Below are positions 35,515 through 44,393 of a DNA stretch of 50,933 nt, piece by piece (the stretch's first letter is position 1; every line of letters begins with the position of its first letter). The position numbers and the translations under genes are program-made. This DNA comes from Clostridia bacterium. GTDB taxonomy: Bacteria; Bacillota; Peptococcia; Peptococcales; SKKY01. The stretch is taken from contig RZYW01000005.1 in assembly GCA_009930175.1 (NCBI GenBank), forward strand, positions 1-50,933, given 5' to 3'. A model generated the notes under the pieces. The model did not search any database and was not told the origin of the DNA. It saw only the letters and a program-made list of their open reading frames with translations.

Positions 35515-36255
35515 ATGGAAAAGATAATAGAAGTTCAGCATTTAAGTAAATCCTTTGGAACTAATGAGGTGCTGAAAGATATTGATTTTGCAGTAAATAA
35601 GGGAGAAGTAGTATGTATTATCGGATCATCAGGATCTGGTAAGTCCACATTACTTAGATGCATTAATTTACTGGAGAAGCCAAGCGGAGGGCAAATAATT
35701 TATAAAGGCGAAAACATTCTTGACGATCAGCATGATATTTTTGAATATCGTACAAAATTAGGGATGGTTTTTCAGCAGTTTAATCTTTTTAATAATTTAA
35801 ATGTATTAGGAAATTGTGTTGTTGGACAGGTTAAGGTTCTTAAAAGGTCCAAAGAAGAAGCTGAAAAAGTAGCATTAAAATATTTAAAGGTCGTTGGAAT
35901 GGATCAATACGTAACCGCTAAACCAAAACAATTATCTGGAGGACAAAAACAACGTGTCGCTATTGCCCGCGCATTGTCAATGGAACCTGATGTTATGCTT
36001 TTTGATGAGCCTACATCTGCCTTGGACCCAGAAATGGTTGGTGAAGTACTCAAAGTAATGAAAACTCTTGTTGAAAGTGGGCTTACCATGCTGGTAGTAA
36101 CCCATGAAATGGGCTTTGCTAAAGAGGTTGCAGACAGAGTTGTTTTCATGGATAAAGGTGTTATTGAAGAAGAAGGACCACCGGAACAAATATTCAACAA
36201 TCCGAAGACGGAACGTACCAGAGAATTCTTAAAAAGAACACTTGAAAAAGAATAA
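35515..36255 (+). CDS. amino-acid ABC transporter ATP-binding protein
   Basis: 246 residues with complete nucleotide-binding motifs: Walker [11 protein letters not shown]-loop FQQFNLF, signature LSGGQKQR, Walker [16 protein letters not shown]-loop VTHEM. GlnQ/HisP type, powering the permease upstream. GGGAGGTG before ATG. Confidence 0.95.
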   Translation: MEKIIEVQHLSKSFGTNEVLKDIDFAVNKGEVVCIIGSSGSGKSTLLRCINLLEKPSGGQIIYKGENILDDQHDIFEYRTKLGMVFQQFNLFNNLNVLGNCVVGQVKVLKRSKEEAEKVALKYLKVVGMDQYVTAKPKQLSGGQKQRVAIARALSMEPDVMLFDEPTSALDPEMVGEVLKVMKTLVESGLTMLVVTHEMGFAKEVADRVVFMDKGVIEEEGPPEQIFNNPKTERTREFLKRTLEKE

Positions 36256-36269
36256 TTGTATCAAGATAT

Positions 36270-36299
36270 ACAGAGAGGTAAATCCTCTCTGTTTTTTTA
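36270..36299 (+). terminator. terminator of the amino-acid transporter operon
   Basis: ACAGAGAGG / CCTCTCTGT perfect 9-bp stem followed by TTTTTT. Confidence 0.85.
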
Positions 36300-36327
36300 T
36301 TGACTTTTTTAACCGTATAATTATAAT
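36300..36327 (+). promoter_or_regulatory. cysK promoter
   Basis: TTGACT - 16 nt - TATAAT, about 45 nt upstream of ATG 36,374. Confidence 0.7.
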
Positions 36328-36373
36328 TAAACATATAGGAATACTATGTCAAAAAAGAAAGGGGCTAATAAAT

Positions 36374-37309
36374 ATGAGAAAAATAGCCGGCAGTATAATT
36401 GATTTGATTGGAAATACACCATTGCTTGAACTTGAGAATTTTAGCATAAATAAAAAAATAGATAATAAAATTATTGCAAAGGTTGAATCTGCAAACCCTG
36501 GATCAAGCGTTAAAGACAGATTAGGTTTAGCTTTAATAAAAAGTGCTGAGGAAAAAGGAATATTAAAACCAGGATCAGTGATAATAGAACCTACAAGCGG
36601 GAATACTGGAATAGCATTAGCTTATATTTCAGCTGCAAGAGGTTACCGTTTAATTCTTACAATGCCTGAAACAATGAGCGTAGAAAGAAGAAATTTACTA
36701 AAGGCTTTTGGGGCAGAACTAGTTTTAACTCCAGGAAGTGAAGGAATGGCAGGGGCAATTTCGAAGGCAGAGGAACTTATTAAGGACATCCCTGGCTCTT
36801 ACATGCCTCAGCAATTTAATAATCCATCAAACCCAGAAATGCACTATAAAACAACTGGTCCAGAAATTTGGGAAGATACTGAAGGAAAAATTGATTATTT
36901 TGTAGCGGGAGTAGGTACAGGAGGTACTGTTTCCGGAGTTGCAAAATATTTAAAAGAAAAAAATCCAAATGTGAAAATTGTTGCCGTAGAGCCTGAGGAG
37001 TCAGCTGTTTTATCTGGAAAAGAAAAAGGTCCCCATAAAATCCAGGGGATTGGTGCAGGATTTGTTCCCTTGAATTTCAATAAGGACTTAATTGATGAGA
37101 TTATTCCAGTTTCAGATGATGCAGCTGCAGAAACATCTAGAACCCTTGCTAAAACCGAAGGACTCCTTGCAGGAATATCTTCAGGAGCAGCCTTGTATGC
37201 AGCATTAAAGATTAGTGAAAGAGAAGAAAATAAGGATTTGAAAATTGTTGTCCTGCTTCCAGATAGTGGTGAAAGATATCTTTCAACTGGTTTATTTGAC
37301 CAGGAGTAA
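36374..37309 (+). CDS. cysK: cysteine synthase A (O-acetylserine sulfhydrylase)
   Basis: A PLP enzyme making cysteine from O-acetylserine and sulfide. Start at ATG 36,374 (AAAGGGG upstream); the track's earlier start passes through terminator and promoter. 311 residues; PLP-lysine motif [10 protein letters not shown], substrate loop [11 protein letters not shown], phosphate-binding [10 protein letters not shown]. Convergent with an Rrf2-type regulator, recalling the CymR-CysK pair. Confidence 0.93.
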   Translation: MRKIAGSIIDLIGNTPLLELENFSINKKIDNKIIAKVESANPGSSVKDRLGLALIKSAEEKGILKPGSVIIEPTSGNTGIALAYISAARGYRLILTMPETMSVERRNLLKAFGAELVLTPGSEGMAGAISKAEELIKDIPGSYMPQQFNNPSNPEMHYKTTGPEIWEDTEGKIDYFVAGVGTGGTVSGVAKYLKEKNPNVKIVAVEPEESAVLSGKEKGPHKIQGIGAGFVPLNFNKDLIDEIIPVSDDAAAETSRTLAKTEGLLAGISSGAALYAALKISEREENKDLKIVVLLPDSGERYLSTGLFDQE

Positions 37310-37319
37310 TTCTTAAGTT

Positions 37320-37766
37320 TTATATATAAAACATAGAGGCACTGCTTTTTAAATTTTTACGGCTGTTTTCAATAAGGTCTTTTAAAGTGGTTTCTTCTAA
37401 GGTTTTTAAAACAGCTTTGTCTAAGTTTTCCCATACTAACTGGTCAAGAGCTTTTCCTATATGAGAATAATCTTCGGATAAAAAAGCTTCTGTTTTTTCA
37501 AAAAGTCCAGTTTCTATTCCCTGAAGAATCATTAGTACTGTTATTTTATCTGCCTTATCTGCTAAAAAATATCCACCTTGAGATCCTTTAACAGAACTTA
37601 CAAGATTTTGTTTTTTTAAGAGGGAAAAAATTTGCTCCAGATATATTTTCGATATATTAAGTTCTCCGGAGATTGTTGCTACCGTAACAGGCTCTGGAGA
37701 ACTTTCTTTTTCGCCAAGGTAAACCATAGCAGCTAAACCATATTTTCCTTTTGTAGAAATACGCAT
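37320..37766 (-). CDS. Rrf2-family regulator, CymR-like by context
   Basis: Winged-helix Rrf2 protein of 148 residues if started at ATG 37,766, which has AAGGAG in front; the track start at GTG 37,781 lies upstream of that site. It reads MRISTKGKYGLAAMVYLGEK, ISGELNISKIYLEQIFSLLKK and VKGSQGGYFLA. There is no conserved three-Cys [Fe-S] cluster as in IscR (I see no Cys at all). In Bacilli, CymR represses cysteine genes together with CysK; here the gene is adjacent to and convergent with cysK. Confidence 0.82.
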   Translation of the reverse strand: MRISTKGKYGLAAMVYLGEKESSPEPVTVATISGELNISKIYLEQIFSLLKKQNLVSSVKGSQGGYFLADKADKITVLMILQGIETGLFEKTEAFLSEDYSHIGKALDQLVWENLDKAVLKTLEETTLKDLIENSRKNLKSSASMFYI

Positions 37767-37823
37767 ATCCTTCTCCTTCACATAGTAAATTAATATGTTT
37801 TATTATATTATAAAATAAAATTG

Positions 37824-37852
37824 TTGACAAATATATCCTCATATTTTACTAT
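37824..37852 (+). promoter_or_regulatory. promoter of the pantothenate operon
   Basis: TTGACA - 17 nt - TACTAT, ahead of the structured leader. Confidence 0.7.
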
Positions 37853-37856
37853 TGCC

Positions 37857-38032
37857 TAGATGACATCCACAGGGAGTCATACTATTAGTTTATATAAATA
37901 ATTTAATATGGTGTTTTTTTACTTCTGCTCTGAGCCTTTACAGGACCGAGACGGGAAAGGAAAATTCTGTTTTTTTATAAGGATACTATGCCCTTTTTCT
38001 GTCTGTTTGCAGAAAAAGGGTTTTTTATTTTT
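37857..38032 (+). promoter_or_regulatory. structured leader, candidate pan RNA motif, with terminator
   Basis: The ~170-nt leader starts with a hairpin TAG-ATGAC-A-TCC-ACA-GGG-A-GTCAT-A-CTA that has unpaired A's inside the stem. A second hairpin around CCTTT...AAAGG (37,936-37,961) follows. It ends in a terminator CCCTTTTTCTG / CAGAAAAAGGG plus T6 at 37,991-38,030. The pan RNA motif is a known Firmicute leader upstream of pantothenate genes with bulged adenosines in hairpins; position and structure fit, but I cannot run the covariance model. Confidence 0.6.
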
Positions 38033-38052
38033 TAAAAAAAGATGGTGATTCA

Positions 38053-38907
38053 ATGATAGGTTTTATTGGTTCCGGAAGAGCAGCCAAAGGGCTTGGGTTA
38101 TATTTCTCTTCTTCAGGAACGAAAGTTTCAGGATATTTTGATAAAGAAAATATAAAAATGGAAGAGTCTGCGAAGCTTACAGGAACTAAAAATTTTAAAA
38201 ACCTTAATGAACTCATTGAATCTTCAAAAATCATTTTTATAAGCACTGGAGATGACTTTATTCAAGAGGCGGCAAAGGAACTTAAAGAAAAACTGGGGAA
38301 CAAAAAAAGAATTATTGGTCACTTAAGCGGACTTCATGATTCCAAAATGTTAAAGGAAATACTTCCAGCAGAGTCTTGTTTTTCTTTCCATCCAGTACAC
38401 TCTTTTTCTGGTGAGAAAGATGATATTGATGCTTTAGCAAAGGCTGTATTTACTCTTGAGGGTGATAAAGAAGCAGTAGCCGCAATACTTGATGAAGTTA
38501 AGCCTTTAGGTAATAAAATTATTCGAATTAATTCAGAAGATAAAGTTTTATATCATGGAGCATGTGTAATTGCCTCAAACTATATAACAACTCTTTTATA
38601 TAAAAGCATGAAGATTTTTAAAGATATTGGGATATCTGAAAATGAAGCAAAAGAAATTCTTGAGCCTCTTGTTAAAGGGGCAGTTGAAAATACCTTTAAA
38701 AAAGGCCCTGATAAATCTTTAACAGGACCAATTGCCAGAGGAGATTCTGATACGGTTTTAAAACACTTGAAAGATTTTAATAAATATGATGATAAAACAG
38801 CAAAGATGTACAAAATTATTGCTAATGAAACTTTAGAACTTGCTTCAATAGAATTGCTTAAAGACAATATGAAAATTAATGAATTAAAACTTTTGTTAAA
38901 GGACTGA
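38053..38907 (+). CDS. panG: PanG-like ketopantoate reductase (Rossmann/DUF2520)
   Basis: 284 residues: N-terminal NAD(P)-binding Rossmann fold (MIGFIGSGRAAKGLGLYF) and C-terminal DUF2520 helical domain (SNYITTLLYKSMKIFKDIGI). It is not related in sequence to PanE. PanG, a ketopantoate reductase described in Francisella with homologues in Enterococcus and C. difficile, is the best match for a protein of this type in front of panBCD. It would reduce ketopantoate from PanB to pantoate for PanC. Function inferred from family and operon. Confidence 0.75.
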   Translation: MIGFIGSGRAAKGLGLYFSSSGTKVSGYFDKENIKMEESAKLTGTKNFKNLNELIESSKIIFISTGDDFIQEAAKELKEKLGNKKRIIGHLSGLHDSKMLKEILPAESCFSFHPVHSFSGEKDDIDALAKAVFTLEGDKEAVAAILDEVKPLGNKIIRINSEDKVLYHGACVIASNYITTLLYKSMKIFKDIGISENEAKEILEPLVKGAVENTFKKGPDKSLTGPIARGDSDTVLKHLKDFNKYDDKTAKMYKIIANETLELASIELLKDNMKINELKLLLKD

Positions 38908-38913
38908 TGAGTA

Positions 38914-39741
38914 ATGAAAAAAACTACAAGCTGGTTTGCCAAGGCAAAGTTAGATGGAGAAAAAATTACAATGTTAACCGCATATGATTATTCTACTGCA
39001 AAACTTATGGACCAGGCTGGAATTGATTCAATATTGGTTGGAGATTCTTTAGGGATGGTAATGCTTGGCTATGACAGTACGTTAAAAGTTACAATGGATG
39101 ATATGGTTCATCACACAAAGGCAGTAGTCAGAGGGGCAGCGGAGGCTATGGTTATTGCAGATCTGCCTTTTCTTAGTTATCACATTTCTGTTGAAGAGGC
39201 TGTGAGAAATGCAGGAAGACTTATACAAGAAGGTGGAGCTCAGGCTGTAAAGCTTGAAGGTGGAAGAGAAATGATTCCTGCGGTAGAAGGAATCATAAAA
39301 GCTCAGATTCCGGTAGTTGGTCATCTTGGTCTTACTCCTCAATCAGTAAATGTTTTTGGAGGATACAAAGTTCAGGGAAAAGAACTTGAAGATGCTCAAA
39401 AAATTATAGAAGATGCCCTGCTTTTACAAGAAGCTGGAGTTTTTGCCATAGTATTGGAATGTGTTCCAGAAAAGTTATCTGAAATAATTACCAAAAAATT
39501 GAAAGTACCGACTATTGGTATTGGTGCAGGAAGTGTTTGTGACGGTCAGGTTTTGGTTGCTCAGGATATGTTGGGAACCTTTACGGATTTTAAACCAAAA
39601 TTTGTAAAAACATTTGGAAATATAGGTGCAAATACTAAGGAAGCTGTAATGGAATATATTCGAGAAGTTAAGGATACTCAGTTTCCTGGGGATGAGCATA
39701 CTTTTTCAATAAAAGATGAAATTTTAGAAAAATTATATTAA
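38914..39741 (+). CDS. panB: 3-methyl-2-oxobutanoate hydroxymethyltransferase
   Basis: It adds a hydroxymethyl group from methylene-tetrahydrofolate to 2-oxoisovalerate, giving ketopantoate. 275 residues; [63 protein letters not shown] are the family blocks. Starts 6 nt after panG. Confidence 0.96.
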   Translation: MKKTTSWFAKAKLDGEKITMLTAYDYSTAKLMDQAGIDSILVGDSLGMVMLGYDSTLKVTMDDMVHHTKAVVRGAAEAMVIADLPFLSYHISVEEAVRNAGRLIQEGGAQAVKLEGGREMIPAVEGIIKAQIPVVGHLGLTPQSVNVFGGYKVQGKELEDAQKIIEDALLLQEAGVFAIVLECVPEKLSEIITKKLKVPTIGIGAGSVCDGQVLVAQDMLGTFTDFKPKFVKTFGNIGANTKEAVMEYIREVKDTQFPGDEHTFSIKDEILEKLY

Positions 39742-39754
39742 CGGAGAGATAATA

Positions 39755-40600
39755 ATGATAATAAAAAAAATTAGTGAACTTCGGGAAATAATTAAATCTG
39801 AAAAAATTAAAGGTAAAAAAATTGGTTTTGTTCCTACAATGGGCTATCTTCATGAAGGGCACTTATCTTTAATAAAGAAAGCAAAAGAAGAAAATGATTT
39901 AGTTATTGTAAGTATTTTTGTAAATCCTATTCAGTTTGGACCAAATGAAGATTTAGAGAAATACCCAAGAGATTTAGAAAGAGATACAAAGCTTGCGGCT
40001 GAGGCTGGATGTGACTATATTTTCAATCCTGAAGTTTCAGAAATGTTTCCGAAACCATTAAAGACCAGTGTGCAGGTAGAAGGCTTGACTGATCCTTTAT
40101 GTGGAAGAAGCAGGCCGGGACATTTTAAAGGGGTCACAACTATTGTTACAAAATTGTTTAATATTGTTGCTCCTCATAAAGCATATTTTGGGCAAAAAGA
40201 TGCCCAGCAAGCTGCAGTATTAATAAAAATGGCTGAGGACTTAAACTTTGATTTAGAAATTGAAGTTTGTCCTATAGTTCGTGAGTCAGATGGGCTGGCA
40301 ATGAGTTCAAGAAATGTTTATCTGAATGCAGAAGAGAGAAAGCAGGCTCTTGCATTAAGCAAATCTTTGGAAGCAGCAGAAAAACTTGTTAATTCAGGGG
40401 AAAGAAATGTTAAGAAAATTATTCAGGAAATGGAATTATTCATAGGACAATATCCTCTTTGTGAGATTGATTATATAGAAATTCTTGATTTTAAAAACCT
40501 TGAAGAAATTGAAGAAATTAGTGGTACCATCCTGGTTGCACTGGCAGTAAAGCTTGGAAAGACCAGGTTAATTGATAATAAAATTATGGAGGTTAAATAA
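39755..40600 (+). CDS. panC: pantothenate synthetase
   Basis: It joins pantoate and beta-alanine using ATP. 281 residues; [18 protein letters not shown] with the HxGH nucleotide motif, [39 protein letters not shown], and KMSKS-like MSSRN. Its stop overlaps the panD start (TAATG). Confidence 0.96.
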   Translation: MIIKKISELREIIKSEKIKGKKIGFVPTMGYLHEGHLSLIKKAKEENDLVIVSIFVNPIQFGPNEDLEKYPRDLERDTKLAAEAGCDYIFNPEVSEMFPKPLKTSVQVEGLTDPLCGRSRPGHFKGVTTIVTKLFNIVAPHKAYFGQKDAQQAAVLIKMAEDLNFDLEIEVCPIVRESDGLAMSSRNVYLNAEERKQALALSKSLEAAEKLVNSGERNVKKIIQEMELFIGQYPLCEIDYIEILDFKNLEEIEEISGTILVALAVKLGKTRLIDNKIMEVK

Positions 40601-40983
40601 TGTTAATAAACTTAATGAAAAGTAAGATCCACAAATGTTATGTTACAGAGGCGAATTTACAGTACGTTGGTTCAGTTACAATCGATGAAGATTTACTGGA
40701 TGCTGCTGGAATGTATGAGAATGAAAAGGTAGCAATAGTTAATAATAACAATGGTGCCAGACTGGAAACATATATTATTAAAGGAGAAAGAGGCTCTGGA
40801 GTTATTTGCATAAATGGAGCTGCAGCTAGATTAACTCAGCCTGGAGATGAAGTAATTATAATTTCCTATACATGGGTTGAAGAAAAAGACTACAAAAAAC
40901 ATGAGCCGAAAGTAGTTTTTGTTTCAAAAGACAACAAAGTAGTAGATATTGCCGATGTTGAAAAACACGGAGAAATCAGGTAG
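40600..40983 (+). CDS. panD: aspartate 1-decarboxylase
   Basis: It makes beta-alanine for PanC. 127 residues, a pyruvoyl enzyme that cuts itself at Gly-Ser in [30 protein letters not shown] is the other family hallmark. GGAGG inside the panC end serves ATG 40,600. The protein may start at the second [11 protein letters not shown], as most family members do. Confidence 0.95.
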   Translation: MLINLMKSKIHKCYVTEANLQYVGSVTIDEDLLDAAGMYENEKVAIVNNNNGARLETYIIKGERGSGVICINGAAARLTQPGDEVIIISYTWVEEKDYKKHEPKVVFVSKDNKVVDIADVEKHGEIR

Positions 40984-41038
40984 AATTTTTCGAATTTTAG
41001 CTTGATTTTTGAATATGAATAGACTAATATTATCTTTG

Positions 41039-41082
41039 AAAGTGAACGTTTTTTGGGAAAATCCAAATTATATTCGGAAATT
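41039..41082 (+). promoter_or_regulatory. paired PurBox-like sites upstream of xpt
   Basis: Left half core TGAAC (41,043-41,047) and inverted right half ATTCGG (41,072-41,077) are separated by 24 nt. The PurR consensus is AWWWCCGAACWWT in inverted pairs. The pair upstream of purE has the same 24-nt spacing. The left half is weak, the right half good. Confidence 0.55.
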
Positions 41083-41110
41083 GACAATCAAAGGGTATTA
41101 GCCAAGACTT

Positions 41111-41148
41111 ATACCTAGGACAACACCTTGTTCTAGGTATTTTTATTT
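41111..41148 (+). terminator. hairpin in the panD-xpt intergenic region
   Basis: ATACCTAG-GACAA / TTGTT-CTAGGTAT stem with CACC loop followed by TTTTATTT. It ends the pan operon and/or attenuates transcripts started at the PurBox region. TTGTTC - 17 nt - TATAAT (41,128-41,156) inside it could be a further promoter. Confidence 0.7.
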
Positions 41149-41169
41149 AATATAATGGGATGGTAGATA

Positions 41170-41745
41170 ATGGAATTATTAAAACAACGAATAATGAATG
41201 AAGGCAGAGTAGAAGAAAATTGTATTTTAAAGGTAGATAATTTTCTAAATCACCAAATTGATGTTCCCTTGTTTCTGGAAATGGGAAATGAATTTAAAAA
41301 AAGGTTTTCAAAAGTTAAAATTGATAAAATTCTAACTATTGAATCTTCGGGAATTGGAGTAGCTTTTGCTGCTGCTCTTGCCTTCGGCAGTATACCTGTA
41401 GTATTTGCCAAGAAAAAAGATGGTTGTTTTAATAATCCCAATGCATATACCAGTAAAGTTTTTTCTTATACTAAAGGAAAAGAATATGAAATTATGGTAG
41501 ATAAAAAATACATAATTCCTGGAGAAACAATACTAATTGTTGATGATTTTCTGGCTAATGGAAATGCAGCTATGGGTTTGGCTGACATAGTTTATGCAGG
41601 AGATGCTGTTTTGGCAGGTGTAGGAGCAGTAATTGAAAAAGGATTTCAAAATGGCAGAAAAATGCTTCAGGAGAATGGTATCCAGGTTGAATCTCTGGCT
41701 ATTGTTAAAGAGTTTTGTGACAACAAAGTTGTTTTTGATCAGTAA
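41170..41745 (+). CDS. xpt: xanthine phosphoribosyltransferase
   Basis: It converts xanthine and PRPP to XMP in purine salvage. 191 residues; PRPP-binding loop ETILIVDDFLANGNAAMGL, N-terminal MELLKQRIMNEGRVEE and VAFAAALAFGSIPVVFAKK typical of Xpt. GGGATGG before ATG. Followed 41 nt later by a nucleoside transporter operon and preceded by PurBox-like sites. Confidence 0.94.
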   Translation: MELLKQRIMNEGRVEENCILKVDNFLNHQIDVPLFLEMGNEFKKRFSKVKIDKILTIESSGIGVAFAAALAFGSIPVVFAKKKDGCFNNPNAYTSKVFSYTKGKEYEIMVDKKYIIPGETILIVDDFLANGNAAMGLADIVYAGDAVLAGVGAVIEKGFQNGRKMLQENGIQVESLAIVKEFCDNKVVFDQ

Positions 41746-41786
41746 AACTGATCTGAACATATATTAAAAAGGGGGTAAAATTTTAA

Positions 41787-42872
41787 ATGAAAAAGCAGTT
41801 AAGTTTCTTATTAGTAGCAGCACTTATACTTTCTCTAGTTCTTGCTGGCTGTGGTGGTAATAAACCAGCGGAAACACCAGCAGAAAAAGACATGGTTGTT
41901 GGTTTTATTTACGTAGGTCCTATTGGTGACGGGGGTTATACTTTCGCTCATAACGAAGGAAGACTACACTTAGAACAAGAACTTGGCGTTAAAACTTTAT
42001 ACAAAGAAAACGTTGCTGAAGAAGATCAGGAAGTTATGAATGCAGTTGCAGACATGATTGATCAGGGAGCTACAGTTGTTTTTGCAACAAGCTTCGGACA
42101 CATGGATGGACTTGAAAAAGCTTCTAAAGAATATCCAGAAGTTGCATTTATGCATTGCTCAGGATTCAAAATGACTGAAAACATGGGTAATTACTTTGGC
42201 AGAATGTACCAGGCTAGATACCTTTCAGGTATTGTTGCTGGTTTAAAAACTGAAACAAACAACATTGGTTATGTTGGAGCATTCGAAATTCCAGAGGTTG
42301 TTAGAGGACTTAACGCATTTACTTTAGGAGTTAAATCTGTTAACCCAGAGGCAGTTGTTAACTTTAAAACAACTCAAACTTGGTATGACCCTGCTACTGA
42401 AAAAGAAGCTGCAAAAGCTCTTCTTGATGCAGGTGCAGATGTAATTGCACAACACCAAGATACTGCTGGTCCACAACAGGCTGCTGAAGAAGCAGGCGCT
42501 TTTTCAATTGGATATAATACAGATATGAAAGCTGCAGCACCAGGAGCATACATGACAGCTCCAATTTGGAACTGGGGTCCATACTATGTAACTCAGGTTC
42601 AAGCTGTTATTGATGGAACATGGAAAGCAGAAAGCTACTGGGGTGGAATGGCAGATGAAATTGTTGCTCTTGCACCACTTACTGAATTAGCTCCTGCTGA
42701 AGCTGCAGAATTAATTGAAGCTGCAAAAGCTAAATTTATTTCAGGTGAAACAGATGTTTTTGTTGGCCCAATCAATGATAACGAAGGAAACTTAAAAATT
42801 GCAGAAGGCCAAAAACTTACAGATGAAGAAATGCTTTCAATGGATTGGTATGTTGAAGGTGTAAAAAAATAA
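41787..42872 (+). CDS. BMP/PnrA-family nucleoside-binding lipoprotein
   Basis: 361 residues with lipobox VLAGC (Cys ~22) and the BMP fold (VVGFIYVGPIGDGGYTFAHN, EVAFMHCSGFKM, YFGRMYQARYLSG). PnrA-type proteins bind purine nucleosides outside the membrane. Directly upstream of the matching ATPase and two permeases, and next to xpt. Confidence 0.92.
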   Translation: MKKQLSFLLVAALILSLVLAGCGGNKPAETPAEKDMVVGFIYVGPIGDGGYTFAHNEGRLHLEQELGVKTLYKENVAEEDQEVMNAVADMIDQGATVVFATSFGHMDGLEKASKEYPEVAFMHCSGFKMTENMGNYFGRMYQARYLSGIVAGLKTETNNIGYVGAFEIPEVVRGLNAFTLGVKSVNPEAVVNFKTTQTWYDPATEKEAAKALLDAGADVIAQHQDTAGPQQAAEEAGAFSIGYNTDMKAAAPGAYMTAPIWNWGPYYVTQVQAVIDGTWKAESYWGGMADEIVALAPLTELAPAEAAELIEAAKAKFISGETDVFVGPINDNEGNLKIAEGQKLTDEEMLSMDWYVEGVKK

Positions 42873-42884
42873 AAGGTGGTATTT

Positions 42885-44393
42885 ATGAATCAGATTCCTG
42901 CATTAGTTGCAATGAGTAATATAAGCAAAAGATTTGGCACTATTTTAGCCAATGATAATGTTAATTTTAGCGTTGGTGCAGGAGAGATTCATGCCCTTCT
43001 TGGTGAAAACGGAGCGGGTAAAAGTACATTAATGAACATGCTGTCCGGAGTATATACTCCGGACGGCGGTTCAATATATATAAATGGAGAAGAAGTGTTT
43101 TTTTCTTCGCCAAGGGACAGCATGTATAAGGGAGTGGGAATGATCCATCAGCATTTTAAGCTTGTGGAAATTTTGTCTGCCCTTGAGAATGTTCTTTTGG
43201 GGAATGAAAAAACACTTTTTTTAAATAAGAAAAAGAAATATGATGAAATTAAAGAGCTTTCAGAAAAATTTTCACTGGATATTGACTTAAATAAAAAAGT
43301 TTATGAAATGTCCGTTGGGGAAAAACAGAATTTAGAGATTTTAAAGGTTTTATACAGAGGGGCAAAAATTTTAGTTCTTGATGAACCTACTGCTGTTTTG
43401 ACGCCTCAGGAGACTGAAAAATTATTCAGAATCATGTTGAAGCTTAAAGAAGAGGGTTGCGCAGTAATTTTTATCAGTCATAAAATGAATGAAGTTATGA
43501 ATATTTCCGATAAAACAACAGTGTTGTTAAAGGGAAGAAGCGTAAAAACCTTAAACACTAAAGAAACAAATCCTGCAGAGCTTACTGAAATTATGGTTGG
43601 GTACCCCGTAAAATTAGAAATAAAAAGAGAAACCTATGACCATAAAGAAGAAGTGTTCAGAATGGAAAATTTAAGTTCTTCTACAAATGAAGGAGTGCAA
43701 GTACTAAAAAATGTTTCTTTCTCTCTATATTCAGGTGAAATATTAAGTATTGCCGGTATTGCCGGAAGTGGACAGAAAGAACTTTGTGAGGCAATTGCAG
43801 GATTATATAAAGTGGATTCCGGATCTATTAAATTCAAAGGGGAGGAAATGGTTGGGAAAACCCCTAAAGAAATAATAAAAAAAGGAATCAGTATGAGTTT
43901 CATTCCTGAAGACCGTCTTGGCATGGGACTAGTTGCAAGTATGGATATTGTAGATAATATTTTACTTAAACAATATCAGAAAAAGACAGGTTCCTTTATT
44001 GACCGTAAACCTTCAAGAGTAAAAGCAAAGGAAATTGTTGAAAAACTTGAAATTAAAACACCAGGAATAAATCATCCTATTAAAAATCTTTCTGGAGGGA
44101 ACATTCAAAAAGTACTTCTTGGAAGGGAACTGGATTCAAATCCTGAGTTACTAATAACTGCTTACCCTGTTAGGGGACTTGATATAAATACTTGTTATAA
44201 AATTTATGATTTGCTTAACCAGGAGAAGAAAAAAGGAGTAGCTATTCTTTATATTGGTGAAGATCTTGACGCTCTTATAGAATTAAGTGACAGAATAATG
44301 GTAATAAATAGTGGAGAAATTATGGGAATAGTAAATGCTTCAGAGACTACTAAAGAAGAAATAGGTCTGATGATGCTTGGAGAGAAAAAATGA
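42885..44393 (+). CDS. nucleoside ABC transporter ATP-binding protein (two ABC domains)
   Basis: About 502 residues. Start at ATG 42,885 with AGGTGG in front; the track's GTG lies within that site. ABC1: GENGAGKST, MSVGEKQNLEI, LVLDEPTAVLTP. ABC2: AGIAGSGQKEL, LSGGNIQKV, and a Walker B reading LLITAYPVRGLD without the usual catalytic Glu, as is normal for RbsA/NupO-type second domains. Ends overlapping the next permease (ATGA). Confidence 0.94.
   Translation: MNQIPALVAMSNISKRFGTILANDNVNFSVGAGEIHALLGENGAGKSTLMNMLSGVYTPDGGSIYINGEEVFFSSPRDSMYKGVGMIHQHFKLVEILSALENVLLGNEKTLFLNKKKKYDEIKELSEKFSLDIDLNKKVYEMSVGEKQNLEILKVLYRGAKILVLDEPTAVLTPQETEKLFRIMLKLKEEGCAVIFISHKMNEVMNISDKTTVLLKGRSVKTLNTKETNPAELTEIMVGYPVKLEIKRETYDHKEEVFRMENLSSSTNEGVQVLKNVSFSLYSGEILSIAGIAGSGQKELCEAIAGLYKVDSGSIKFKGEEMVGKTPKEIIKKGISMSFIPEDRLGMGLVASMDIVDNILLKQYQKKTGSFIDRKPSRVKAKEIVEKLEIKTPGINHPIKNLSGGNIQKVLLGRELDSNPELLITAYPVRGLDINTCYKIYDLLNQEKKKGVAILYIGEDLDALIELSDRIMVINSGEIMGIVNASETTKEEIGLMMLGEKK

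Noticed and set aside
44100-44180. Inactivated nucleoside ABC ATPase (no catalytic Glu in second Walker B)
   Set aside because: A degenerate second site is normal for this RbsA/NupO-type two-domain family; the first domain keeps LDEPTAVL.
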